Positions 1-11,325 of a stretch of DNA of 64,000 nt are shown piece after piece (position 1 is the stretch's first letter; every line of letters starts with the position of its first letter). The stretch covers positions 1,674,001-1,738,000 of the forward strand of contig NBBA01000007.1 of assembly GCA_002794785.1 (NCBI GenBank), given 5' to 3'. A program made the translations under genes and the position numbers. The DNA comes from Coniferiporia sulphurascens. Lineage: Eukaryota > Basidiomycota > Agaricomycetes > Hymenochaetales > Hymenochaetaceae. Under the pieces are notes generated by a model, which saw nothing but the letters and a program-made list of their open reading frames with translations, searched no databases and was not told the origin of the DNA.

Positions 1-66
1 CGTCGTCTTCGATTTGGTGCGCGGCTCACCGACGACCCGCGGGTGCTTCAGGTTCGCCGAGGACAT
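1..66 (-). CDS. 5' end of an unidentified gene (partial, runs off the left edge)
   Basis: An ATG read leftward from position 66 opens 22 codons without a stop up to the window edge. The N-terminus begins MSSANLKHPR and continues with a basic, Lys/Arg/Thr-rich stretch. The fragment is too short to assign a family. Position 67-490 upstream would be its promoter, and the Bem46-like gene lies behind it in the same orientation. The start is inferred only from the open frame and the basic composition. Confidence 0.4.
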   Translation of the reverse strand, partial: MSSANLKHPRVVGEPRTKSKTT

Positions 67-490
67 TAGACTCGTAAAAGTCAGTAAACAAGAAAGCAAG
101 GCTTAGTGTGTGTTGGGGGGTTTCAAGAGCTGAAGCAGCTCGTCGAGAGAGAGGCTTTGTGGAAAGTTAGTCAGTGTGGTTTTGCATTGAGTCCTTGTCG
201 GGCCCGGTTGTCGTCGGATTCATCTGGACGCGTAATTCACGTGACACGAAATACAGCAGCTTTCAAAATTTAGCTAGCTCATCGCAGAAAGAACTCGATT
301 TATTAGCAAGATAAAAAAAAGCAAAAATAGCCATCACCGCCATGGAGCGCGCGAGACAGCGAAAGCATCTACATACGAAGGATAATATATACTAATTACA
401 GGATGTAGTCTCCCCCCTGAGTACAGAAGCGACAAGCGCATGTGCGTGTGTATGATACAAGTCATTAAGGGAAGAGAAAGTGCCGGTACC
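67..490. other. Intergenic: promoter of the left-edge gene and 3' flank of the Bem46-like gene
   Basis: No coding potential is seen. The stretch lies between the start of the left-edge gene (66, minus) and the stop codon of the Bem46-like gene (491, minus), so it should hold the promoter of the former and the 3' UTR of the latter. No clear TATA box or terminator motif was recognised. Confidence 0.4.
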
Positions 491-2034
491 TCACTCTAAG
501 CTTTCGATGAAGTCTGCAACCGCAGTCCAATAGCCACGCTGCACGCATGTGTCGTCTGCGTCACAAGAAAGAAAGAAAGAAAGAAAGAAAAGAGGAAAGA
601 AAGAAATCAGCACCCCGCTTGAGCCACAAGCATACATTCAACTCACTGTGTGTACCCTCGCTGAACTCGACCAGGCGTCCGCGTCTACGCGGCTTGCCAG
701 GCACATTGCGTAGCAGACGCTCGAGCTCAGCCATGTGTGCACGCGGGACGACCTCATCGCGCGTGCCGCTGAGCATGAGGATGGGCGTCTCCGCAGGGAT
801 GAACGACACCCTCGAAGCAGAGTCCCACTTCTGGTGGCATAGGAACGTGACGCGTGAAAGACCGGGCATCGCGGTCGGGATGAGCCGAGGGATGGAGAGG
901 AAGGTGTTTTCTAGGATGAGAGCGCGGATCTGGCAATGAGGGAGGGGGGGAAGAGAGTGAGATGAAGTGGGCGAAGCGGATTTGAGAAGGGAGGGGACGC
1001 ACCGTGGAGGGGTTCCGGCTAGCAAGGTCGATAGCGACCGCCCCGCCAATAGATTGTCCATATAGGATCTAGATAATATGTGAGTTCAAACTTCAACACA
1101 GAGACTCATGCACAAACGAACAATGGGCGTTTTCCACAGTGTAACGTTCGAGGTCAGGTAGTCCAAAGCGGTCTGCGCATCCATACGCAATCCTGATGTA
1201 CAATTAGCGTCCAGAAGATGTTACAAGTGTCAAATAAGTGCTGAGCACACCTTTCTCTGATGGCGAGCCCTCTGACAAACCATAACTGCGGAAACCATAG
1301 ATATGAACAACTGTGACACAAATTACATCAAGAAGTTGTACGCACCCACGATATGACAACATAAGCACGTTGCAACGCATCTCAACAAAGAACATCTTCG
1401 CGAGTGGAATACGATGGCCTGCGTTGCCTCCGTTACCGTGGAACATCACCACCGTTGGACGTCTCGCCGCGAACTGAGATCGCATTTATCACAAATAAGT
1501 AATCATTAAAAAGATCTGGTACACACCTCCTCATCTGACAGGTTCTTTGGGACATCTAGAAGGACCATTGAATCCCCCTGCAGTAGGACTTTCCGCTGCA
1601 CAAGGAGGAACGCGCGTATTTTCACGTGGTCGGGCGTGTCCAATGTAAGTTCCTCATACGGGAGACCAAAAGCCGATGGCACGGGGACCTCTAGACGTTT
1701 CCCAAGCATACATAGCGTGAGTCCCAGTCCTGCCCTTTCCGACGCGTCACACACCTGTCCTCGAGCCCGGCGGAAACGCAGAGGGGTAGATCAAGTAGTT
1801 CTGGCCATAGTAAAGCAATCCAAGACCTGGAGACGAAAGCAACAATGAACACGCTGGAATCAGACAGCGAGAAAGTACTATTCGCACCAACAGTAGTAAG
1901 ACCGGCTGCCGAAGCGAACGCGCCCTTGAAGATACCAGGACGACTGCGGTTAGCAGAGCACATAACTGTTATAGAAGAGCAACCAAAGCAGCTACTTTTG
2001 CGACCGACTCGAAAGCGGGGAGGTAGCCAGACAT
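491..2034 (-). CDS. Bem46/ABHD13-type alpha/beta hydrolase
   Basis: A serine hydrolase of the Bem46/ABHD13 family, membrane-associated proteins linked to polarity in fungi; the substrate is not established. I reconstruct nine exons with phase-consistent junctions: ATG at 2034, then after several short introns 1473-1346, 1285-1251, 1192-1122, 1068-1003, 929-647 and 555-491. The protein is about 330 residues. Visible hallmarks are an N-terminal hydrophobic helix running into LLYYGQNYLIYPS, the oxyanion-hole motif FHGNGGNAGHR, SYRGYGLSEGSPSEKG, the nucleophile elbow YGQSIGG, the acid SGTRDEVVP and the catalytic histidine in EGTHNDTCVQ. All three triad residues are present, so the enzyme looks intact. 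The intron at 646-556 carries a GAAA-type microsatellite. Family assignment is firm; the first intron boundary is an inference from family alignment. Confidence 0.9.
566..606 (+). repeat. GAAA microsatellite in the last intron of the Bem46-like gene
   Basis: A run of imperfect GAAA/GGAAA tetramers lies inside the 91-nt last intron (556-646). On the transcribed minus strand it gives a pyrimidine-rich TTTC tract upstream of the acceptor. Confidence 0.85.
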
Positions 2035-3126
2035 GCAGGCAAAAAGACGAGCTTTGTAGTTAGAACAGAGGCTGGTCGATGATGGAGGCGTTGAACAAAA
2101 AAAAAGGCAGACGTGGCACTGTCAATACTGAAGGCCTCCACGGCCAGGCTCGTGTTGCCGCTTGCGCGCTGCCAGGTCCCGTGATGGCCGCCGGAGATTC
2201 CGAGGCGCTCTCACTCTGGCTGAAATCCTGGATTTGTGTGCAACAAAACAAAAATTCCTCCCTTCGCCGCAGAGTGTCTTGAGCTGAAAGAAGAGATATC
2301 GTGAATTAGGCCTGTCTATCTTCCGGCTCTTATCTAGATGGAAGGCGTACGTGGTGCTCGCTGGAGGTCCACTGTCCACGGCGACCTTGATACCCAAGGT
2401 CCCAAGCTCTTCGTCCGAGTCTGAGCACCGGCTGAAAATACTTGATACCAACTCCCGGTTCAGTATCTTGATTTGAGTGTCATTTCTGTGTCTCGGTATC
2501 GTCTGTATTAGCCAAACTCTTCCTTGGACTGATCTCAGAGCAAGAATTGACAACTAGTGGTTGGTCGAAAATCGTTAATACAAGTCAAAGAAACCGCAAA
2601 TAATTCGTATACCCGGGCCCGTGCAAGACGACTGAGGCGACCAACGTCAAGATAAAATCAGGAAAAAACGGGATACTGCATAGGACAGAGGCAGAACTTG
2701 TGGAAGCTGTACACGGTGAAGCCACATCGTACAGAGAGTACCAGACATCAAGTCCTTACCTTAAACGTGGGCCTGTCGCCGAGGAGTCACAGAGCCAAGA
2801 TGAATCTATGCTCGCGTGGGCAGTACTGCAAGCAAGGCAGCCCTCACGAATCGCGAGACAATCTCGCAGAAGTACTCGGCCAGATAGGGCCCTGACCCGC
2901 CTCCATACCCGGGGTATCACTATTCATACTACGGGATAATTTACAGTGTAGTGGAAGTTAACCCAGGACTTGGGAGGTAGCCGGCCAACTCTGAACAATG
3001 TACTTAACATATAGTACACGTGCCCCATTGCCCATACAACAATGACCCAATACACATTTCATGCCACGTGAACCCAGCCACACCGCCAGTACATTCATAC
3101 ACCCGTTCCCTCCCCCACCCAGCAGA
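2035..3126. other. Intergenic between the Bem46-like and calcineurin-like genes
   Basis: This 1.1-kb stretch should hold the Bem46-like promoter and the calcineurin-like 3' flank. Minus-strand open frames around 2060-2553 show no recognisable domain or convincing splice structure, and I do not call them genes. Confidence 0.4.
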
Positions 3127-6063
3127 CTACGCAGTCCCGTACCGCTTCAATGCCTCCGGGCGCGACGCGGGCCTGCGTATGTGCGCAATGCGGTCGGCAA
3201 GATCACGCAACTGTATGCCCTCCTCATCCTCTTCGTCGTCCACAAGCGTCCTACGAATTCGCGCTTCGAGGTCCGCGTCGTCCATGCTGCTCGAGGGCGA
3301 GCGCGCACGCGTCGATGGCGCTTGCAAGACAGGGAACGAGCGATGCGCTTCCTCTTCGAGGTGGAAGAGCGGTAGACGCTCATTCGTCATGTCGGATCGT
3401 CGCCTGAGATCAATTGATCATTTGTTAGTCTCAATCAAAGTTCGGAGATGCGGAGGGGTAGGAGACGGGGTACTGACGCATCGTCGAAACTGCGGATCGC
3501 GCGTCTCATTTGGTTACCGCGTACTCCCAACTCGTCATCACCGCCCTTCCGGGCACGAATAGCGGCCAATCCCGAGGCCTCCATCGTCAAGTTGAGCTCC
3601 GACGCGGTTTCGGCCTCCTCTCTGGATAAGTATTACATTTACACGCCAATTAGATAACCTCGAAGGTTGCGATAAAAAGGGAATTGGCAGACCTTAGCAG
3701 CTGGAACATTCTCCGCATCTTTCCAACCGCAATAATCTTATTCCTTATTGCCGCACGTCGCTGTGCAACAGAATCCTCTGGCTCTGCCGCCTCAACCATT
3801 GCCGCAGTCTTTGCCTCATCTTCTTCGTCAGAAGATTCCTCAAGCTCTTCATTAGTACAACAAGAAAGGATCGCGAGGAGCATCTGGCTGACTGTAAAAA
3901 TAAATGTGGTCAAAGAAGACAGCCGAAAAAAAAAAACAGGTAGAATAATGAGATTCTGACAGGTCCGCCGTAAGGTTTAATATACGCACTTTTGTCTCCT
4001 ACAAAGGGTAAACTCCAGGTGAACGCATCCATGAAATTCGGCAGCCAATACGGGTGTGTCGAAGCATTGAATTGTCGGATAGTAATGTTCTTGTCTACAT
4101 ATTTCAACACAGCGCCGCGGTTGTGGTAGAAATCACAGTAGTTAGGGGCGGAGAAGATAGTTATCACAGACGGAAACTTCTTCGAGCGTGTTTTGCGGTA
4201 CATTCGGTAACTGAAAACGACACCAATGATCAGAAACGGTCCGAATAGGACAGATCTGAAGGGCGTACCCCTCCTGTTGTACTTCGTGACCACGTATGAT
4301 ACCCAAAAGACCGTTGCGCTCCAGAAAATTACACGCCGCCTCATAGCTTTTATTAATGAACATCAGCATGCTTTGACAGGATCCTTTCGTACACGTACGT
4401 ATAAAAATACGAACAGCCCCTCGCCGGGTTCGGTAAGAATGACTCTGGCACCACGCCATTTGTCGTCGGATCGGGTTCGTTCCCGAAGTTTGAAGCCGGG
4501 TCCGCCCAAAGTAAGTCACAAAGGAGACCATGTGATGGAGGTTCAGTAAAGCGCTCCACCTGTGACATATATGCTAGGGCATCAATAAGAAGTTCCTGCT
4601 TATTGTTATTCGACTTACGCACATTGTTAATGTCAGCTAAGGTGTTGAGTTGTGGGGATATCCCTCCGTGTACACAGAGAAAACGGCGATCGAGGACGGC
4701 TGCAAGCGGAAGCGCGCAGAAAGATTGAATACAGGCATTATAAACTTCGGTAGAATATTTCCGAGTGCCTGCAATGAATGATATAAATAATGCGCACAAA
4801 CGTAAGGTTTTTAGAGGTACGATATGCCAGAAACACCAGGCATGTCGGACAAAAGAGGTAGAGGAGACTCGAAGGAGACGTACATTCTCTGTGGAAGGTG
4901 AAGTACTCCGTGAGGTGTCGACATTCGTGATTACCGCGAAGGAGATGTATTCGGTGAGGATGGCATATCTTCAGACTATACAGAAGCAAAATACTCTGAA
5001 AATAGAAGTCAGCGATCAACACTAGCCTTATACTGACACCACAGTACTGTACAGTGAGCCCAGCAGTGCCAGCGGAGATTATTCATCGAACGGGAAGTCG
5101 CACCTCGATTCCAAAATTTCCGCGGTCAACATAGTCGCCGAGGAACAAGTAGTTGTTGTTTGCAACATTTCCACCAATATCAAGTATTTTCATGAGGTCG
5201 TACTATATGAAATTGAGATAGGGCTCTTTTAGTTAAACCCAGGAAAGCAGACTGAATAGACTACACGCACGTACTGACCATGTATATCACCGCATACTGG
5301 AGACAAAACATTTGTTAGCAAAGGGGGACTGAATATATGACCATATAAATTAAAGGCAAGTGACATTATGCGATAAATGGTTCATAAATTTATTATGGGG
5401 TACCCGAAGGCCGTTAAACGACCAGGCGAAATTGCAAAGTGTTTTCATGACTTTCGCCGCCCAGATTTGGGAGGAGGCAATCGGTAGCGAAGGTAAAAGT
5501 AGGATATTAACCAGATATGAGAAAATTTCCACTTTGTAAGACGATGCAATCGCTAGACACATCAACTCAGGACTGAGAGGTCGTTTTGCCCCATAGCGCG
5601 CCTGTAGCGCCAACGCACCACCACCTCGACGGCCATAATTACGAATATAAAAACACACCTGATATAGGTCCCTGCAACTCGAGGAGATTGGGCTCCTCCT
5701 TCAATAAAGCTGTGACTTCACGCAGAAGATACAAGGCTTGTTCTTCCGTGACGCGACCCTCGCGCAGGAAGTGGTCCCTCAGAAACTCCGTGTTTGGACG
5801 TTTCTTTCCAAGGTGGTGGTCATGAACGAAGAACTGGTCATCTCTTGGCTTCTGCCACGCTGGTTCTGGCACCTTTGAATGCGAAAACCGGACGTGAGTT
5901 CACGAACACGATGAAAAGACGCGGCAGGACTCACGTCAGGCACCAGCCTCCGCTTGCATGCGTTGGTGTCGGTTTGAGTATGAGTGCGTCGGAGACCAGG
6001 CTTTCCTTTGTCTTGAATTTGGGACAATGCACTCCGCAGGTATGCTTGCTTGTCTTCGGCCAT
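3127..6063 (-). CDS. Calcineurin A-type Ser/Thr phosphatase (PP2B catalytic subunit)
   Basis: Catalytic subunit of the Ca2+/calmodulin-dependent phosphatase. Exons chain in phase: 6063-5935, 5872-5659, 5296-5271, a short exon ending at 5104, 4995-4884, 4768-4623, 4559-4399, 4346-4269, 4210-3990, 3891-3693, 3621-3478 and 3403-3127. Visible metal and catalytic motifs are [40 protein letters not shown] and IRGHE. The family-specific [15 protein letters not shown] and [11 protein letters not shown] (B-subunit-binding helix region) follow. Next come an acidic linker, a calmodulin-binding-like segment ([21 protein letters not shown]) and a C-terminal acidic tail. Odd points: IRGHE replaces the usual RAHE, several conserved positions are altered, and one 362-nt intron is unusually long. 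It may be a divergent paralogue. The first exon is uncertain: an upstream ATG at 6314 and an open stretch near 6120-6230 could belong to a longer N-terminus. Confidence 0.9.
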
Positions 6064-7841
6064 GCCAGCGATAAAGACTAAGACGACGAGGAACAAACAC
6101 AACCAGCGATAGGCGCTCACTGACGCCTGGCGCGTCCAAAGAGACACGCGGTAGCGCTTGTTCTCCTTATCGGGCTTCAAGTTCGACCGGTACCGTTGCA
6201 CCGCGGCCAAGTCGTCGTCAACATCATTCTACCAGCGTCAGTCGGTGAAGCAGTTCTGAAGATGCTCTGGTTCGTCGTAATGGACGGTCGTGCGATGGTT
6301 GGCTGCGGCGGCATTTCTTGACTCTTGAGGTTTAACCCTGGTCACACCCTTGTGCTGATCTCGCTCTCTTCGGGCTTGCGGTCGCACTTCTTGTTTATTA
6401 TGTGTACTTACCTTGTTCTACAAGGCAACGCTCCAGCTCATCTCGAACAGATGAGCCTAAGCCCATTAGCCGGGACAGAACTATCGCGCGCGCTGAGTCC
6501 AGAATACCATCTACCAAACGCATACACAGATTTTGGATCTAGCTCGCTCCGGGGACTACGTCTTATCATCGTCGCAACTGCCCAGCCTTGACAGTGGGCT
6601 TCCAAGCTTTTCGGTTTTATCAGCCGAGCCTGCCAGTGTTTTTTTTGCGATCTGATCTTGTCTAAACGCGTGGTCCCCTTACTGATTATACTCGATGAGC
6701 CTCTTGCTTCCTCTGCAACGAATGGGCCTCGCGTCGACACAGAGTCTACAAACCATCTCCCGCTTGTCGTCGTTACACGCGTTTCTCGGTGGTGAATGTT
6801 TGGCGCTTCTCATCAACGCGCCAATTTGTGCATAGCCGACTTTTCGCCCCGGTAATTGTGGATGTCAAGCAGTCGTATCCTCCTCCGCAATCATTGTACA
6901 CTTCCAAGAGCTGCCTTCTTGTCACCGGCTATCGAGCCCATATCGTATAGCTCGATACTCGCCAACTTTTCGCCCCCTTTTGATCTACAGCGCCGCTCTA
7001 CGCTCAGCTTGGGCCTGACCTACACAAAAATGATCTAGTGGGGCTTTTTGCTCAGGCCCGACCTCAACCACGCTCGCCTTCACCCCTGACCGTGTTCACT
7101 TCGGCAGTTCGTTGTAGTATGCTGATTTCCTCTGCTGCCTGCTTATTTTTCCGAATAGCACATTTTCTATTTTCTGGAGAAGATGGGGCAGTTCGAGAAC
7201 GCAATTGAGCGGTATGCTCACGGTTTGTTCCGGCCGAGTAATCGCCAATTAAATGCTTATTTCAGATATAGGCTCTCCGCGAAGTAACTTGTCTTCTTGT
7301 TAAGCGTATGAGGCAGATGTACAAAGGTGCGTGATGTGCTTTTAGCAATAGAGTGAAGCATCTGTGAATTTTCCTCACTTCAAAGCTCTTTCTTACCATG
7401 GTCAAATGTCTGTATGCATGTTTTTCTGCAAGTGAGGATTTAGGAAAATATTTACCCGACGCTTGGCAAGTCCCATAAAATAAATCTAACCCGAATAAAA
7501 TAAATGACCGCTTCGGCACCGGGCGCCTCTCCTCACCTTCATTTCGGCACTCCAACGCCAAACCATACGTGGTATAAGGCATACGCGATCTCCGTGAACA
7601 TGCTCTGCCGAGAATTCCGTAGCGAGACGGAAATAAACATCTTCAGGCCTTTCTGCATTATTTTCTTACGTGTTTCGCGGGTATGTCTACCCGTGCAAAC
7701 AGTGAGCAAAACAATATAACGCGAGGATATATAAGCCCCCGTCATCCTTCACTCGTTCTCCATCGACCCACCACAGTCTACGGATTCGACTGCCAGTTTT
7801 TCAACCGACCAACTCAACCCCCCCACATTCTTTTATCCAAG
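6064..7841. other. Intergenic region between divergent genes; no confident gene
   Basis: The calcineurin-like gene leaves to the left and the secreted-protein gene to the right, so this holds both promoters. A minus-strand open stretch (about 6120-6314) could be an extra first exon of the phosphatase. A 34-codon plus-strand frame beginning at 7182 (MGQFENAIERY) has no support beyond being open. Nothing else was recognised. Confidence 0.4.
7728..7734 (+). promoter_or_regulatory. TATA box of the hydrophobic secreted-protein gene
   Basis: TATATAA lies 108 bp upstream of the ATG at 7842 and is followed by a pyrimidine-rich leader, a layout typical of strongly expressed fungal genes. Confidence 0.6.
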
Positions 7842-8620
7842 ATGCTCTCTTTTAACCTCCTCACCCTTGCGGCTGCCGCTGTTCTCCCCTTCGTCTCCGC
7901 GGCCCCCGTTGATGCTACCGCTGCTGTCGCTGCCAAGGTTAATGTTCATGCCCGTGGCGCCAACATTCACGCAGTCCACGTCGAGGCTGCGGCTGCCGCG
8001 AAAACGGGCGTCCATGCCCGTTCTGTGACAGGTGTCGCGTCGATCCTCACCGAATTGTCAGTAAACCTCGGCGAGACCCTTTGCGAATTCCGTAAGTCGG
8101 TGTTAAATTCCGAGGATCATTGTATGCTTATGTGTTTTGAAGACCACTTTACGGCGAAGAACGCGACGTCTGCCAACATTACACCCCTCCTCAAGACTGT
8201 GGTCTCCACCGTCAACGTCGCCGTTGTTGACTTGAAGGGCCTCAAGGGCAAGCCTACTTCGGTCATCTATGCCTCCGTGGACGGAACGGCGACAGTTACT
8301 GTTGCCGTCATCGCGCAGCTCCTCGCCAACGTTCTTTGCGTACGTATGACTTCTGAAATAAACGGCCTGAGTTAATGTTCTTTCTACAGAGCATCTGCGT
8401 CGCCCTCAAGGTCGTCCTCTCAGTTATCGCTGATGTCAAGGTCCTCCTCGCTGTCATTGTCAATGTAAACCTCGGAGTCTGCTTGTGCGGCCTCATCAGT
8501 GCCGTCATCGCCCTTGTTGACGGTCTTGTGCTTGCGATCGTCCCGCTCGTCAGCTCTATTGCGGACCTCCTCGTCTCCCTCGGCCTTACCGTCGTCGGCA
8601 CCCTCCTCACCATCTGCTAA
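7842..8620 (+). CDS. Hydrophobic secreted protein of unknown function
   Basis: Three exons (7842-8091, 8143-8339, 8390-8620) join in phase to 225 residues; both introns have GTAAGT/GTACGT donors and AG acceptors. A clear signal peptide (MLSFNLLTLAAAAVLPFVSA) is followed by an Ala/Val/His-rich segment with two VHAR repeats. Next come two candidate N-glycosylation sites (NATS and NIT) and a long Val/Leu/Ile-rich C-terminal half ending in TIC. I count six cysteines. The composition suggests a secreted amphipathic or wall-associated protein, but the cysteine pattern is not that of hydrophobins (which have eight in a fixed spacing). I do not recognise the family. A TATA box lies at 7728. Confidence 0.8.
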
Positions 8621-8999
8621 ATGTAACGAGGTAGTAGTTGGCTCTATCCCTTATGGTATGCGTCGCTTTACGCTTTTGAACGCATTTTAGTCTTGCACGA
8701 TTTATCTCTTAGGTTGAAATTAATGCATACTGCTAATTCTGGAAACGTATTATGTGCGAGAGAGTGAACTTGATATTAGGATATTTTGGGAGCAGTAATG
8801 GGTTTACTACGGGGTTGATTCCTGTTCGTTTTGGTGGGGCTTGTCCAGCTGTGAGATGTCTGGGTGATGGTAGGGCTTACGGGATGAAAAGCGGTACGGC
8901 GGCCGAACGCGGCTTAGAGTCTTTATAATCGATTTTCAAAGTCATCCCCTGATTAACAATCAGGATATGGGGGCGTCGGGTGTGAACAGGGTCCAGAAC
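8621..8999. other. 3' flank of the hydrophobic secreted-protein gene
   Basis: Non-coding stretch of about 380 bp between the stop codon at 8620 and the start of the inverted duplicon at about 9000. No feature was recognised. Confidence 0.4.
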
Positions 9000-9734
9000 T
9001 TTGTGGGTATAAAACATTCTACCTAAAGGTGTCAGGAATTAGTCTTCCGGACTTCTTTTTATAGACTCCCAGCCATAACGAAATGTATTACACCACGGAT
9101 GGTTTACTGGAGAAGTCCTCAGCCACCGGCTTGCAAGCCGCGTCATTGCGCCGTTCAGGTTGTAAATCCATGCACATCAGCCTAAAACACTGTATTGTTG
9201 GTGTTCTTCGTGCACGTCGTGTTCAGAGCTTCAAGCTAAGTAGCCGAGGCTAAACCATCTGCGATGTATTACAACAGACTTTGATGTTTCCTTTGAGTTC
9301 CTCGTCCAAGAGACCTTCAGGCCAACGTTCTTATACGCCTCTGAAATATGACTCTGAAATAAAGACCCTCTTGATGTCCCGCCAGGATCTTGGGCCTGCC
9401 GAGCCAGGCTCAACGTCCGTGAATTGAGTCACGGTATCCCAAAGTAACAAAGTGCACCAGATATATCATCAGAACTATCATCAACGAAGTATACTCTCTC
9501 GGAACAAAGTACCAATGGGAGATAACGAGTCTGGAATCGAGGTTAAAACAAGAAAAGTTACAGAGCGCATGTAACCGCATTAATACATTCGTTGTTATCA
9601 GATGAACCTGAAAGCTCCACTACGATAACGGACGAAGTCAGAAAACAAGTACAATCACAAAAAGAATTAGGAATACAAACATTTCAATCACTGAATTCGA
9701 ATTGAAGATTATGTTCCGAGAAAATGCCTTTAGC

Positions 9735-10105
9735 TTACTTCGACGGGGTGCATGTCTAACAGTGAAATTAAGTCAGCTAGCATATAACTACTTTCGATAA
9801 CCGGAACGTACGCCAATAGGAGCTTCGCCGCCCTTGTTGTGTCTGTCAAGGGTCACACCAACTATGCCCTGAAGAAGGTAGATGTCCATCGGAACGCAAG
9901 TTTCGTCGTCGGCACAGTTTACCTCGGTGTACCCGACCGGAGCGAGGGCGTGAGTTAATAGCGTAATAGCATCCCAATTCACGTGGCCACTGGCAGGATC
10001 TCGCACAATACAAAACTCGGTGAATTCGCTGTCGATTTGCGGAGCAGCGATAGTGATTTTGGCCATGACGAGCGCAAGGATGGATACGAAGGCTACGTTG
10101 AACAT
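9735..10105 (-). CDS. Four-cysteine small secreted protein, paralogue A
   Basis: Two exons (10105-9812, 9755-9735) separated by a 56-nt intron give 104 residues. The signal peptide begins MFNVAFVSILALVMAK and ends around AAPQ. The four mature cysteines lie in TEFC, VNC-ADDET-C (C-x5-C) and the terminal PIG|TC-TPSK, where the bar marks the intron. The Gly codon GGC directly precedes the GTACGT donor. This is the only member in the A-C subgroup on the minus strand, inside an inverted duplicon. A TATA box lies 77 bp upstream. Without splicing the frame would end after a short GVRSGYRK tail. Function unknown; secretion is inferred from the signal peptide. Confidence 0.87.
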
Positions 10106-10181
10106 GGTTTAAGAGCGAGTTATAGGCAGCTGAAGACTGGACGTTTATAAAGTCTGAGTGGAACGGTCGTTGTTGTCGGCC

Positions 10182-10189
10182 TTTTTATA
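10182..10189 (-). promoter_or_regulatory. TATA box of paralogue A
   Basis: TATAAAAA read on the minus strand, 77 bp upstream of the ATG at 10105. The same box sits at the equivalent place in B and C. Confidence 0.7.
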
Positions 10190-10775
10190 CTCGCTCGACT
10201 TGTGTTTATTCGTCTTTGCACCGACCCCGTGTCTATTAGAGATAACCCCCTCTAGTATCCAAAAAGAAAGGCAGCCGAAAAGAAATCTGCTAGCGTCTGC
10301 CAGTATGCGCTATGAGCCATTTAGGATCCATTCGGCTGAGCGGAGTGGAGAAAAGAAAGGTAACTCCCGATGTCCGTGCATCGAGTCGGATAGCAGGAGG
10401 CCGCGGACAATTAAACGTCGGGGTGGAACGTTATTCCGACTTAATCATAGAACGGAGGATTCATACAAAGAAAATTGAGACATATATAAGGAGAAATTTG
10501 ACAAGACCGTACAGAAGGTGCGATGGGTTGACAACCTGGAAGTTTCCGGATTTTTCACGCGCATGCGGCATGACTCCCACAAGTTACAGTTGTCCAGGTC
10601 ATTAATTTTTGTCTGCGAGCGCAATTATTTAAGAGCCTGCCGGCGGTACCGAAATTAAGGCCGGCATCCCCTATAGCATTAAACCGGAGATCGGCTGCTT
10701 GCAAAATTAGACCTATCTAGCAGCTTCTCGCGCGCATTAGCGCCCTGTAGCGTACTTCGTTACTCGGCTGTGCGT

Positions 10776-11325
10776 CAAGATTCCCGATACCCTCAGGTAG
10801 AGGGTTCTGTAGTGAAATAATTCAGGGATCCGTTCTGGCTTATATATTTCTCGGACATTTGCCTACTTTAGGTAAAATTTGTGCTGCCGATGTGCCGCTT
10901 CAGCTCTTTTAGTTCCATTGGATTATTTTCCTCCCTTTTCTGGTAAGTATTCTTATAAAAAATCGCCTTTATTGTTTATGACATGTCTTAATTACGTGAC
11001 CCATTTACCCTCTCTCCTGGTTTGACTGTACACTTTTACATCACAAGGAAAAACCTTGGAAACTACAGCAAAGAGATTCCTTGGAGGTACCCGCTGTATC
11101 CTAATGTCCTTTTTCTCGATTGAATTCGAGTAATCTGGCTGTTGCATGATGGTGCCCTCAGTGGCCGCCGGTGTACATCCGCCGGCTAAATGCATTCAAT
11201 GATCGACGTCCAAATATGGAATGTGTTTGTCGCTGGCTGCATTGTTCCTTTCGCTGTCTTTGACGTTGTCCACTTCGTCTGCTCGTCAGCTACCACGCGT
11301 CTTGGTTTTCAACTTCCATGCAAAT
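10776..11325. other. Intergenic upstream of the Ser-rich gene
   Basis: No gene is recognised. This runs from the edge of the inverted duplicon to the ATG at 11326 and should contain the promoter of the Ser-rich protein gene. Confidence 0.4.

Larger units (their letters stand above)
9000..10775 (-). repeat. Inverted partial copy of the B/C-type duplicon, carrying gene A
   Basis: Read on the minus strand, this block matches the B copy at about 16545-18230, including the promoter, the gene and the 3' flank. For example, the block around 9290-9360 is the complement of 17940-18025, and 10640-10770 is the complement of 16550-16680. The homology stops near 10775, at the element GTAGCGTACTTCG, whereas copies B and C extend about 1.1 kb further upstream. 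Boundaries are by eye. Confidence 0.75.

Noticed and set aside
2122..2553. Minus-strand open frame of 143 codons upstream of the Bem46-like gene
   Set aside because: Mixed composition and no recognisable motif; it lies where the Bem46-like promoter should be.
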